DNA from: Ditylenchus dipsaci
Lineage: Eukaryota; Nematoda; Chromadorea; Rhabditida; Anguinidae
NCBI GenBank assembly: GCA_004194705.1
Contig: SADC01001356.1
Span: 1-64,000 of the forward strand
DNA: 64,000 bases
Direction of reading: 5' to 3'
Numbering within the stretch: position 1 is the first letter of the stretch; the number at the start of each line of letters is the position of its first letter. The position numbers and the translations under genes were made by a program. Below the pieces are notes generated by a model. That model was not told the origin of the DNA, made no database searches, and worked only from the letters and a program-made list of their open reading frames with translations. Shown here one piece after another: positions 11,060 through 22,105 of the stretch.

Positions 11060-12410
11060 TACCATATATATTGTTTGTTCCCATCTCTACAATTTTTCGT
11101 TTTAAAAATGTATTCAAAGTTTTAATTAATTTTTCGACGAAAGAAATGTTCGCACGATTTTTTTTGTGTAACAAACTGTGTACAGAGTGTCCGGATTTTT
11201 TAAAATTATGTTTTGCACACCCATTTCTTCTATTCATGCTTGATTTCGCACTTTGTCTGCTTGATTTTGCACTTTGGAGTTAAGTCATGCGAAAAATTAT
11301 ATTGCAAGTTTGTGACCTTTTTAGGAATATAAATGACGGCTGACATGGCAACATAAAAAGCTGACATAGCAATATATGTTAGAAACTTAAAATGGTTAAC
11401 AACTATTTTCGTCAAATGGTCAAACAATTCTAACCTAGAAAGATAACAGATGTTGAAATCAATTTGTTATTGTTATCCAAATATCATCAAATTCAAAAAC
11501 GAATTTTTGTAATAAAAAGCTAACTAAAAGATAAAAAATTTACTGAAAAGGTGGGGGACCAGAATTTCTTTTCTTTCTCGACAAACTTTTTCATTTGTTC
11601 CTGTCTATATTTTTTAAGTTTTCCCTCTATTTTTTATAATTGTCATAACGTCATCAACATCAGATTTGACGCAAAACGAGTAAAAAATGGAACGATTCAA
11701 AAAAATTTTCTGGTTCTCGCCTTAAATTTTTGAAACGCACGCCCCTTTAAAGAAGAAGTTCTGTACTTTTGTAGTTTCATTAAGGTTTCATTATCAGTTT
11801 CATTTTCACTCATCTGTTTTCCTTGGTATGGTACCATAACTTGGTAGGGTAAAATATATAAATGTATGGTAAAATAGCTTTTAAATATTACAAGCATTTC
11901 TAATTACAGTCGAGTCATGATATAGTGTCACTCAGATTTAGTGGCACCCTCGCTATAGTGGCATCTTGGACTCGGTCCGGACTCAGTGAATTACCCTCGA
12001 TATAGTGGCACTAGCGCCTGATGACCAGTCTCGATGGTTAAATTAAAAGCCCGTGTTTGGGATCACGATTCTAAATGAGGTACAAGAATTTTAATTACTT
12101 ACAGCTAAATCAAAAATGTCGGGTTCTTGAGGCGGATACCCATTTAGGAAAACCACCAGGTGATTTTTTTCCACCTGCCCTGAGGCTTACTGGTCGACTT
12201 ATGACTGTTCTTGAAAAAAATAAAATGTATGCTACTACAGTCGACGCTCCCAATAACATACACCCCAGAGGTTCGTTCCCGCCTAGGGTCCAACACTTTT
12301 TTAGCCCCATTTTTTCAAAATTTTTCCATTTCTGGTTTGACAGTCTGGTCGCAAATATCGCAAGAATTCCGATTTTGCCGATCATTTTTGCGGAAAACAA
12401 TGATTTTTAG
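11060..12410. other. No gene; solo ends of pogo-like elements
   Basis: Solo CAGTCGA-type ends with GATATAGTGGCACC repeats lie near 11908-12010 and at 12238-12300 (CAATAACATACACCCC, GTTCCCGCCTAGGGTCC). They are halves of the element type seen complete at 21564-21963. The sequence from 11060 to 11900 shows no gene. Confidence 0.45.
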
Positions 12411-12424
12411 AAACTTTTCTTGAT

Positions 12425-12830
12425 TTTAGTGGGTTCGAGAGGCTTCGGGTGATTCGGGTAACTTCAAGGAGCTCTGGCTGATTTTAGTGGATTACAGTGG
12501 TATGAGGGTAATTTGGGTGGTTTTGAAAGGCTCAAGGTGATTTGGGTAGTTCGGAGTGGTTTGGGATGATTTCAAGTAATTTAAGAACTTTTTTAGTGGT
12601 TTGAAGTAAATCTGGTGGTTTCGTGTTATTAAAGATGAATAGGGTGATTTTGAGTGGTTTAGGGTGATTTCGGTGGTTTTGAGTGGTTTGGGATGATTTT
12701 AGTAAATTCGAAAAGTTTAGGGTGATTTGGGTAGTTTTCAGTGGTTTTTGCGTGATTATAGTAATTACAAGTGGTTTAGGATAATTTGATCTCGAGTATT
12801 CTGACTGGTTTAAAGTGTTTTTTTTTCTCC
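12425..12830. repeat. Degenerate GT-rich minisatellite
   Basis: About 400 bp of imperfect tandem units combine GGGTGATTT, GTGGTTT and GAGTGGTTTG. Unit length drifts around 20 bp, and the strand is strongly G/T-rich and cytosine-poor. There is no open frame. Confidence 0.65.
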
Positions 12831-13061
12831 AATAACTTTGGTGATTCCTGTGTTTATGTGCTTCGGCTTGATTTGAGCTGTTTTAATTAAAACCTTTCAC
12901 ATTTCGTCGCAGACAGCTGCAATATAGTTAAATTTTGAATAGGTTCTCATTCTGTGAATTCTCATTATCATCTTTGGAAACACTGGTTTTAAGTTATTCT
13001 TTAGGTGACTTCTGGATTTGAGGTTGGTTTAGTTCAAACCACCTTCGCGCCTACCTCACAT

Positions 13062-13757
13062 ACCGTGCTTTTTGGTCAACTATAAATAGTGTTAAGACGT
13101 CTTCTAAGTAATTTTTATACGCTAAAGCCAATAAAAAACAGTTTCCGCATAATTTCCGCACTAAAAATATGTTTTCAAAAAAATTTTGGTTACCATAAGT
13201 TGACCGATTGCCTTGGTCCCCCAAGCTAAATACACCAAAAAGGGTATTTCGATACGCTTAAAAATATTGAAAAGATGGGACTTGAACATAGTTTTGTTAG
13301 CTGGGGCCTACCGCATAAAGAAACTCTGGTATGCATATTGCTTTCATGCATCCAGAGTCACTTTCAAGTGATTTGCGTCTAAGGTATGTGGGCGTGCGCA
13401 TCTCAACCCCAAGCAACCAAGCCCCCTGCGCCCCCGAAGAGGGCGCAGGGGGCTTGGTTGGTTAGAGATGCGCGCACTCACTTACCTTAGACATAATTCC
13501 GAGCAAGACTCTTGATCAAAAATGCATATAGAGACCTTTTTGCCAAGCTCCAGTGACCAAAACGCGGTAAGATACCTTAATACCTGATATTTTAGCATGG
13601 GGTACCAAGGCAATCGGTCAACTTATGGTAACCAAATTTTTTTTGAAAACCTGTTTTTAGTGCGGAAATTGTTTGGAAACTACTTTTTTATCGGCTTTAG
13701 CGTATAAAAATTACTTAGAAGACGTATTTACACTATTTATAGTTGACTAAAAAAGCC
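13062..13757. repeat. Foldback element with GC-rich centre
   Basis: The arms contain TGGTCAACTATAAATAGTGT on the left and its complement on the right, then TTACTTAGAAGACGT, GTGCGGAAAT and CAATCGGTCAACTTATGG. The centre (13270-13545) is the recurring palindrome with CCCCCTGCGCC/GGCGCAGGGGG. A related arm occurs near 22250-22330. Confidence 0.75.
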
Positions 13758-14232
13758 CACTTTGAGCTGTGAACCTTGAAATTTTCTACCTTTTTAATTT
13801 CTTCAATGAGTGTGATAGAATGAAGTCTAGCGAAAAGATGTATTTTAAGTTCTCTTTGGCAGAACTTATGAATGGAGTCTAGATAATGAATAAACACCAT
13901 TTCAGAATTATTATCAATTATTGTGAAGTGAATTCAATGTTTTGACATTGATAAAATGCACACAATTGGCAAAAGTTAAGGGTAAATTGTTCGCAGAATA
14001 AAACTTCAGTTTGGAGCACCGCAAAATAGAAGGTTCTTCAAGCAATGGAGCTAACATTTTTTGATCAACAGACCAGTATTTCTTGTTAGAGCTTTTCACA
14101 GTTAAGTTTAGAGTAGAGTCACTCCAAATATGTGAAATAATTAGCGTCACTCCAAATATGTGAAATAACTGTTCCCGTAGTTTATTTAGGTTGATCTTGG
14201 AATCGATGGAGAAAATTAAACTTGTATACATA
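13758..14232. other. No recognised gene; short tandem duplication
   Basis: The segment contains a 23-bp direct repeat (GCGTCACTCCAAATATGTGA type) near 14115-14170. A 105-codon minus-strand open frame spans 13914-14231 but shows no family signature and abuts a MITE, so I do not call it a gene. Confidence 0.4.
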
Positions 14233-14483
14233 CCGTATTACCTCTAATGAGAGCCCAGGGCTCTTATTTTTCAAACCCCCAAAAATCGGAAAATTTGGAA
14301 TTCGATTCCGAGAATTTCGGGTGCTCAACCAAAATCTAAAAAGTGGAATCGGTAGAGCTCGTGGGAGTTAAGAAAACGTATCGAACAGCTTTGAAAAATA
14401 TTGCTTCTACACTGAGATCCAGACCCTCAAAGTCGAGGGGGGGGCTCTTAATAGGACATGGGCTCTCATTAGAGGTAATACGG
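14233..14483. mobile_element. CCGTATT-family MITE (251 bp), TA-flanked
   Basis: The ends are CCGTATTACCTCTAATGAGA and its complement, flanked by TA on both sides. The interior has the family core: AAAATCGGAAAATT, GGTGCTCAACCAAAATCT, and AGAGCTCGTGGGAGTTAAGA. TA flanks suggest a Tc1/mariner/pogo-type mover. Confidence 0.8.
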
Positions 14484-15185
14484 TAGTTTTTAGATGCTTT
14501 GACTTGAGCATATCATATAAATTTTCTAAAGTATCAAATTTGAAATAACTTTTTTGAGCTATTATTTTTGACCGCAGTTAACACTCCGAGACTCATGCGT
14601 GACTTTTGCCATTTCTGAAGCAGAATTTCATGGAGAACACGATGGCTTTTCAAATTTTTTTTCAAATCTAAAAAGTGGTTCAAATCGACCTTTGAAACAT
14701 GTGACCCATAGGCCGGGCACTAACAACTTAGATAAGGCTGTAACTTTTTCCCCGGTTATTATTTTGATCAGTTTTAAAAACTATAAATGTTCCTCGTGAG
14801 CTACTTTATCTTTCTGTAATCGCAAAAACATGACTTTTACCAAAAATAAGAATTAAATTCATCAAAGATTCCTAAAATGTGAGTTTTGAAAATCGCGGTT
14901 ATTTTACAAAAATCTCAGCCCCTCTTTTGACTCCGCCTACACCTCCCCCCCCCCTCTAGAGAATTAACGGCTCAGAGACAATTTGTGCAAATTTCAGCTT
15001 TTTCTCAAAAAAGTATGTCTTTAGGGTTACCTGAAATATTATTTAGGGAGGGAGGAGTGGTAGGGGTTGGTATTCCGTTTAGTTTTTTAAGCGTCAAAAT
15101 CTAACTAAAATGAGATTCGTTATAATGACTTTTGGTATACCGACCCTCTCTTTGTAATGAACAAACTTTTTGAAATTTCTTCTAA
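14484..15185. other. No recognised gene
   Basis: AT-rich sequence with chance open frames only. A poly-C tract lies near 14945-14955. Confidence 0.4.
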
Positions 15186-15257
15186 TAAAGCAAAACCTCG
15201 ATGCACTGACACCCTTTTTTTCAAGATAGGGTGTCGGTTTATCGAGGTTTTGCTTTT
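15186..15257. repeat. Short hairpin with CCTCGAT...ATCGAGG
   Basis: AGCAAAACCTCGATGCACTG pairs with the complementary GTTTATCGAGGTTTTGCT over a small loop that also pairs GACACCC with GGGTGTC. It looks like a minimal version of the pogo-like MITE ends seen elsewhere. Confidence 0.6.
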
Positions 15258-15667
15258 TTTCCCCAGAATTCATTTCTTTATCTTCTTTCCATAACAACAG
15301 AAAAATAAAAGGCTTGTCAACGAAAAAAGATTTAGGCGATAGAAAAAAATTTCGTCCGCATAAAAAGTTTTGTCCATTGGATTTTACGAATTCTTTTAAT
15401 ATCGGAGATATATTTAATAAAAAGCCACTTTTTGAACTAACTAAAAAAATTTTTATTTGCAAAACTTAATATTCTAAAATTTCATTCAATAATTTCATTA
15501 TCGGAATGCAGAGACCTTAAACAGACATATACAGCCACCATATCGAGTGCCTATTGACTAGGTGGAGAATATTGTGTGCGTAAGTGTACCGAAACTTTAT
15601 AAAATTTTATCAAGTGATATCAACAAAAAATCAATTGAAAAGTCAAAAAAATGGGTTGTTTTTTCAT

Positions 15668-16852
15668 TTACTGGCACCAGACATTTTCCTTTCGAATGGT
15701 GTCTTTTTCTTCCTCAGTCATGTCGTCTTCCAATTGAAAAAGTTCACGAACCTGTAACAGTCAATATTTTATATTCTGTTTTATGAGTTAAGGACCCACC
15801 TCTTCTGGACTCTTGTTTTTCATGAGAGCAGCCACAGTCTGGCAACCATACAAGTAGAGAGACTTGATGTCCAAATAGTTGGCAGCCAACAGTAATTCTA
15901 CAATCTGCTCCATCGGCACATTGTAGAAGGTCTTCTCAGCATCGTTCAACTTGAACCAAATACGTTCCCGAGTGGCTGGGTCTTCTTGGATCACTGGTTC
16001 TGGCAAACCTGCAATCATTGCAACCAAATAGATGTTTTAAACGGTTGAAATCCATATAAAATCACACTCAAGTTGGTTCTCGCCTTGAGTCCGATACTTT
16101 TAACATACATTTTCTGACTTTTTTCGAGTTGGATTGAGTTTCAGAAGTTCTATTGACCAAGTTTTAGTGATTATTTTTATGGCAGTTTTTTCTCGTGCTG
16201 TTCTTTAGTTCCATTTTCTAAACTCCGTGAGCTTTCACGAGATCTATTGCTTCCAAATTTCGGATTTGGTTCAGAGCTCCTCCCCCGGGGCCACAACTTC
16301 AATTTTTCTTGAGCCCCAAAAATTTCTTAATGACTTCAATAAGATCCACTCTCCGCTGAAGGTCTATTGGAAAAGCACCCTCGGCTATTAGAAAAAATAT
16401 GGTATGTAGTTTTTTTTAAATAAAAGGCATGAATTAGTTTGCTATGCGACCGCTCCACAACTTAAAAAGAAATCAGAGGCACATTTTATTGAAAAATCTC
16501 AATTCCTATTTTTAAAAACATAACCACTTTAAACATAAACACCCTGGTTCATTTTGTGGACTGCAGCCAGCTATTTTCAAGTAAAATATAAATTGGAACA
16601 CCCACCAACATGGTCTTTGCACCATTGCAGCACTTTTTCAAACACCTTGCTGGTCACAGCTGGGATAGGAAACTCAAATTGGTCGCCCTCAGCCAAGTTC
16701 AAGTCTTCGTACATCTGAGAGAATGTCTTAGACTGACTGATCACGGCCAACTCCACCTGGAACAGCTCTCCATCCTGCGTCTTCACTGTCACCTGTCCAG
16801 GCCCATGAGCAGAAGGGGTAGAGCAAGCGGCCACTTCACGATCAGAAGACAT
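15668..16852 (-). CDS. skr: SKP1-like protein, 179 aa (SCF ubiquitin ligase adaptor)
   Basis: SKP1 proteins bridge CUL1 and F-box proteins in SCF ubiquitin ligases. Three exons join in frame: 16852-16606 (ATG start, phase 1 end), 16008-15800, and 15751-15668 (stop), giving 179 codons against about 160 in typical SKP1. The first exon has the N-terminal BTB-like fold (VTVKTQDGELFQVELAVISQ). The second has the diagnostic core (LLLAANYLDIKSLYLYGCQT and NKSPEE). The last has the F-box-binding tail (LEDDMTEEEKDTIRKENVWC). An N-terminal extension of about 15 residues is unusual. All splice sites are GT-AG and all phases agree, so the gene looks intact. Nematodes carry many skr paralogues; which one this is cannot be told here. 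Confidence 0.92.
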
Positions 16853-17340
16853 TACTTGACTATGAGGCTTCAGAGGTTACAGTAACTGAAAAAAGCTAGC
16901 GGTTGCTTAATAACTTACTTATTAAAGGACCATGAAAATTGATAAGCACAGCAATTTGCGGAATTGAAACTCGCGCGGGACCCGGTACGTGACGATTGAT
17001 CCCATCGGCCGATTGATCCCATGGGACGATTGATCCCATCCTGTCAAAAAGGGACGATTGATCCCATCCCGTCAAAAGGGGACGATTGATCCCATCCAAT
17101 AAAAAAGGGACGATTGATCCCATCCGATTAAAAAGGGACGATTGATCCCATCCAATAAAAAAGGGACGATTGATCCCATCCCGTTAAAGAAGCGATGATT
17201 GATCCCATGCCGTTTAAAAGGGACGATTGATCCCATCCCGTTAAAAAAGGACGATTGATCCCATCTAATTATAAAGGGACGATTGATCCCATCTTGCTAA
17301 AGAAGAAACGATTGATCTTATCTAGAGATGGCCTCGGTAC

Positions 17341-17566
17341 GGGAGTCACGTCCCGTCCCGAAGAGATTTTAGGGCTTGTCCCGTCCCGGTGTCCCGTCCC
17401 GGAATGATTTTCCGATTTTTCCTTTATTTTTCCTTTATTTTTCACTTATTAATGGGTCTGGACGTCCCGTCCCGTCCCGGAGGGTTTTTAGGCCTTGTCC
17501 TGTCCCGGTGTCCCGTCCCGAAATTTTTTAAAGTAAATTTTATCCCGTCTCGTCCCGAAATAGTAT
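17341..17566. repeat. GTCCCGTCCCG-rich insert inside MULE A
   Basis: Two clusters of GTCCCGTCCCG and GTCCCGGTGTCCCGTCCCG words flank an AT-rich spacer. The block is far more GC-rich than its surroundings and lies where the catalytic domain would be expected. Its origin is not clear. Confidence 0.6.
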
Positions 17567-17639
17567 GGAGCAGGAGTGATTTTGAAAGAGCCATCCGCGT
17601 AAATAACTTTCATTTCGTGGCTCCATTCGATGTGTTTTT

Positions 17640-18387
17640 CGCGACCAAACAGCAAAATTCTAAATTAATCAAACATGAACAAATTATAATCAAAAGTTCA
17701 CCTTTCTGGGTCATTTCTCCCAGAATCGCCGAGCAAAAATTGTTCTTCACGACCGGTTGCATCTGTATACCGTTGGCACACTGCTGGAATGTCAATTAGC
17801 TGTACATCGTTTCCTTCGGTAACCGGAACATCATTCTTTCTTCGAATTCTACGAACTTGCTTCCGAACTGCGCTGCCAATAAGACTGGGAGCCAGAGCCA
17901 ACGGAGCTGATTGCAATTCCTAATTCAGCAACTGTTTCGGTTTCTTAATAGGTTATACAGTCTTTAACATTCTTATAAAGTCTACCTCACGAGTTTCCAC
18001 TGCTCTCCTCTTCAAACTCGCTTTAATATTACTGAGTGGAACTGCCATCGGATCCTTATTGTGATTGTGATTGAATATGGCATTGTGTGGAATAAACTTG
18101 ACAAATACATTGCCGACGACAGTTGAATGAAGACGCGCTTTGCAGCCACCATTTGCTTCTTTATATTTCTCGCATTTCCAGTGTTGCCTTGTACCATTCA
18201 TCACCTTCACGTGCTGTTGAAATAAAAATCCTTTGTGCGCTGCTTTATTTCGGCCCCTTTCAGACAATACGATTGTGAGTAAATCCTGTGAAAAATAAGA
18301 TTATCAACATTTCGCAATAGGACGTACATTTTCTTCAATTACTGCTTCTTCTTCATTATTGACGTTGGTGTTGCTGTTAGCTTGCAT
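17640..18387 (-). pseudogene. FLYWCH-type MULE transposase N-terminal remnant
   Basis: Exon 1 (18387-18328) starts with ATG and ends at a GT donor. Exon 2 (18285-17986, 100 codons) holds a FLYWCH-like zinc finger: GFLFQQH, then HWKCEKYKEANGGCKARLHS, then FNHNHNKDP. The paired Cys and His spacing fits a C2H2 FLYWCH domain that binds DNA. The next block (about 17945-17640) starts with an in-frame TAG (LLN-stop-ELQ) and continues with PLALAPSLIGSAVRKQVRR. It then loses frame. The catalytic DDE part seen in the 60.7-62.6 kb copy is absent, replaced by a GTCCCG-rich block. This copy cannot make a working transposase. Confidence 0.82.
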
Positions 18388-18924
18388 TTCGATACTAAAA
18401 TACGAACATTGAGATACAAAATACAAGATACATGAAACAAAATACAAAAACAAAATACATGCTACACTTCAGTTACACGTGAAAATAAACAATAATTTAT
18501 TTAAATCGACCTTTTAATGGTATGGGATCAATCGTCCCTTCTTTAACGGGATGGGATCAATCGTCCCTTTTTAACGGCACGGGATCAATCGTTTCTTCTT
18601 TAACAAGATGGGATCAATCGTCCCTTTTTATTGGATGGGATCAATCGTCCCTTTTTAATCGGATGGGATCAATCGTCCCTTTTTTATTGGATGGGATCAA
18701 TCGTCCCCTTTTGACGGGATGGGATCAATCGTCCCTTTTTAATCGGATGGGATCAATCGTCCCTTTTTTATTGGATGGGATCAATCGTCCCTTTTTAATC
18801 GGATGGGATCAATCGTCCCTTTTTTATTGGATGGGATCAATCGTCCCCTTTTGACAGGATGGGATCAATCGTCCCATGGGATCAATCGGCCAATGGGATC
18901 AATCGTCCATGTCCGCGCGGGACC

Positions 18925-19837
18925 ACCCTAATTTTGTCCATAATGTTTTCGAATTAATTTTTATCTGTGCATTGAAAATTTGAATTTCATTAATGAGTGA
19001 ATTTTCAGCACAGACTGACATAAGAAGTTATGGTGCAGTTAAACTAGGATTAGTCGTCCGATCTGTCAGTGTCGAGCAGTGTTGGGCTCGACTAGTAAAC
19101 GGTTATATATTTTGAAAAAAATTTACATGCAAACAAAAACAATTCGAAAATATTATTGACAAAATTAATTGCGAATTCCAAATTTCCAAATAGCTGTGCT
19201 TATCAAGTTTCATGTCCTTTAACCTATAAAATACTCTTGCTACTTGTTTATTTAGGTTCGGGTCATTTTTACTAGGGTTATGGATATGATAAATTCACCG
19301 GTGACATCACTGGCGAATCCGCCGGTGAATTCGCCTGTTGTATACAAAATGGCAGAACCAAATACGTAAAAGTTTTTTCAAAAAACTTTGAAAAAGTCAA
19401 TTTTCAAGAAAATCTTGATTTTTAGGACTGCAAAAGGTCTAGAAAATGGTTGTTTTAAGCGAAGAAAGTAGGTTGGAAAGAAAGCTCGGGTGATTTTTTA
19501 CAAATAGCTTGTGTGGGCTCTGATAATGAGACTAGCGTACTGCAGAAGGTATATTTAGATAGTAAAATAATACCTTTTAATACCCATCAAGGTATTAAAA
19601 AGAAATTGGATTTTACACATAAGGTATAACGTATTTACTGTATAAGGTCTCCATCAGGAATTTTTCAACTTCTAGAAAATCGAAAAATTTTGAGGTCGAT
19701 TTTGAGATTTTCGGGTGCTCAACCAATATCTGGAAAGAAGAATCAGAGAGGCTCGTGCTAATTAAGAAAAGGCAATAAACAGGTTTGCGAAATGATTGCT
19801 CTAGGCTTAAATATAGGGCCTGTAGGGTGGGGATTTA
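18925..19837. other. No recognised gene
   Basis: AT-rich sequence. Near 19290-19340 there is a small cluster of CACCGGTGA/GGCGAATTCGCC words resembling the iterons of the 40501 and 50327 elements. It may be a remnant of one such end. Confidence 0.4.
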
Positions 19838-20231
19838 CCGTATTTCCTCTAATTAAGCCCTCCCCCCTAATAGAGCCCCCCTCTAGAGGATAGTGGAAAA
19901 ATAGAGCCTCCGCTTCTAATAGAGCCCTCCCCCCTAAACTTATGAACTTTGTTATTAACAAAGTTATTGTAGGTAATAGACTTTGTTATTAACAAAGTTA
20001 TTATTAATAATGAATCTGGTTATTAACAAAGTCTATTATCTACAATAACTTTGTTAATAACAAAGTTATTACAGAATATAAGCTTTGTTATTAACAAAGT
20101 TCATATCATCGTCTCCCAAAGTCAGAAAATTCGGGAGGTGAGAAATAAAGCCCCTTCCTCTATTAGAGTCCCCTCCCTCTGGAGGGTAGTCAAAAAATGA
20201 AGCCCCGGGGGCTCTATTAGAGGAAATGCAG
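19838..20231. mobile_element. CCGTATT-family MITE with internal TTGTTATTAACAA palindromes
   Basis: The left end is TA-CCGTATTTCCTCTAATTAAG and the right end is a degenerate complement near 20215-20231. Next to the ends are repeated AATAGAGCCCTCCCCC words. The centre (19938-20105) has five copies of the palindrome ACTTTGTTATTAACAAAGT separated by short AT-rich spacers. There is no coding capacity. Confidence 0.65.
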
Positions 20232-20644
20232 TATCAGAGGGTGGGGAGTTAATACAGTGAACACGGTAGGTATAAAAAACTTTCACCGAAACTCGTGATG
20301 ATTCACGGTATTTCATAACTTTGGCTTAGGTACTGCACCAGTTTTTGTAGACTTACTGCCTGAATGGCCCAGTTTTGCTAGGAATTCAGGAAAGCTCTAC
20401 ATAAATATGTGAGAAAAAAGTTCCCGCGATAAGATCCCCAAAACCACACCCCGATTTGTGCAATTCAAGTGGTCTGTAGCTTTTGTTTTTCTAAAATTTT
20501 AAAATCTGTAAAAAGTGTCTACTAGATTTATAAAATCTCTAACAGGTACTTTTCACAGAACTCAGAAATTAAATAAGAAAATAAATTTCAGCCTACTTAA
20601 ATTTAGGGTTGGGGGATAATTAGAGACTGGGGTATAATTTGACA

Positions 20645-22105
20645 AAATACGGCAGTAAAATTTAGGCTTGACTATAAGATAAAAAATCACAAAACAATTT
20701 GCACTAAAATTAATACATAACTTAAAATGGTGTATCAATAAAGCTAAAATAAATTTAAAAAGTAAGTTTTTATTATCCTAATCAAATGCCACAACAAGAT
20801 AATTTTCAATCAAAGAGATAAGCGATTTGAAAAAAAAAGTTCACTTAATTTCTTTCATTGTGCTAGAAGTCATGAATAACCAGCATGAAAAAGGCGGCAA
20901 GGCGGCACCCTCGACTTCGAGGACCTACATCTCAGCCCAGAATAAATATTTTGCGAAGCTGTTTTTGACTTTTCTTAACTTTTTCGAGCTCTACCTATTT
21001 CGTGTTTTGAATTTTACATTTTCACCCCAAAATTTTGAGATCGACCTTAAATTTTTCAGATTTTAAGCATCCAAAAAAAGGCGGCTAGCCGCCTAATTCA
21101 AGGAAATACGGTGTTTGATATCAAACACCTTGTCAAATTCAGTTTATTTCATTTCACAATCATTTGTTATAAAAATTCAAAGACACTTTGTTTGGAAGAG
21201 GCAAAAGCAATGTTTTGTTTTATTTCTCGGTTCCAATCTAAGTTGATCGCCAATGCTGTTTTCAAGACAAAATAAATCAGCAGAGGTTGAAAAGTATAAA
21301 TACGAAAAGTTTGAACAGAAAGAAGTTTGAATTAACGTTTGGCAGAGTCAAATTGCTAACTTTGAATTGTTTTTTCTTCCAAATTTCATGTCCGAAAATT
21401 TTTATAGTTTAGGCTTTTAAGAGCTACATTTTCAGAACATATTCAGACCACATATTTTCAGGCCGCGGTTAATGATGCTGTCATACATAACTTCTGCTCT
21501 AAGTATCTTCTCTGTTTTGTTCCTCTTTTCAGCTTTCGGTTTATACATTCAACTCTTGATATACAGTCAAACCTCGATTTAGTGGCACCCCCAAAAGTTC
21601 GTTCCCGCCTATGGTCCGACACTTTTTTTAACCCAATTTTCAAAATATTTTATCGATTCTGTTATGACAGTCTGGTCGCAAATATCGTGAGGATTCCGAT
21701 TTTGCCGATCGTTTTTTGAAAAAGTAAACGAATTTTGGGTTAAAAAAGTGAAACCTCGATATAGTGGCACCTGTTTTCAAAAAAGGGGTGCCACTATATC
21801 GACTTTTCAAAAAACGATCGGCAAAATCGGAATCCTCACGATATTTGCGACCAGACTGTCATAACAGAATCGATAAAATATTTTGCAAATTGGGTTAAAA
21901 AAAGTGTCGGACCCTAGGCGGGAACGAACTTTTGGAGGGTGCCACTAAATCGAGGTTTGACTGTAACGCTATCATTGGAGCGATTCTAGAAAAAAAATTC
22001 CAGACAAATTTAAGTTTGAAATAAAGCGGGACATAATACAACGGGACCTTTTTTCTGGATAATATATCGCGCTTAGAACTGAGGGCTTAAAAAAACAAAG
22101 TGACT
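20645..22105. repeat. Diverged duplication, copy 1
   Basis: This copy aligns with 23325-24285 in the same orientation. Shared words include AGTAAAATTTAGGCTTGACT, CGAAAGTTTGAACAGAAAGA-like text, GAATTAACGTTTGGCAGAGT and GGATAATATATCGCGCTTAG. It is interrupted by the MITE at 21564-21963, which copy 2 lacks. There is no conserved reading frame. Confidence 0.8.
21564..21963. mobile_element. Pogo-like MITE (400 bp), TA target site proven by empty copy
   Basis: The ends are CAGTCAAACCTCGATTTAGT and its complement, followed by GGCACCC and GTTCGTTCCCGCC words, with TA on each side. The duplicated sequence near 24130 shows the uninterrupted site CTTGATATAACGC. So the insertion and TA duplication can be read directly. 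CAGTC ends with TA duplication fit the pogo/Tigger group of Tc1/mariner elements. Confidence 0.88.

Larger units (their letters stand above)
16983..18915 (-). mobile_element. MULE (A) with iterated terminal repeats and 9-bp TSD
   Basis: The target duplication CGCGGGACC flanks both ends (16974-16982 and 18916-18924). The left end starts CGGTACGTGACG and the right end is its degenerate complement. Each arm (16983-17330 and 18522-18915) consists of about a dozen tandem units of GGGACGATTGATCCCAT plus a variable AT spacer, roughly 28 bp per unit. The interior carries a minus-strand transposase remnant. Mutator-like elements typically make 8-11-bp duplications. Confidence 0.88.

Noticed and set aside
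13914..14231. 105-codon minus-strand open frame
   Set aside because: No family motif, no splice or start context, contains a recent tandem duplication and abuts a MITE.
15094..15462. 122-codon minus-strand open frame downstream of SKP1
   Set aside because: It spans a hairpin MITE remnant and has no recognisable domain.
17000..17330. Possible CRISPR or satellite array (GATTGATCCCAT)
   Set aside because: It is mirrored at 18522-18911 and bounded by a 9-bp duplication, so it is a MULE terminal repeat.
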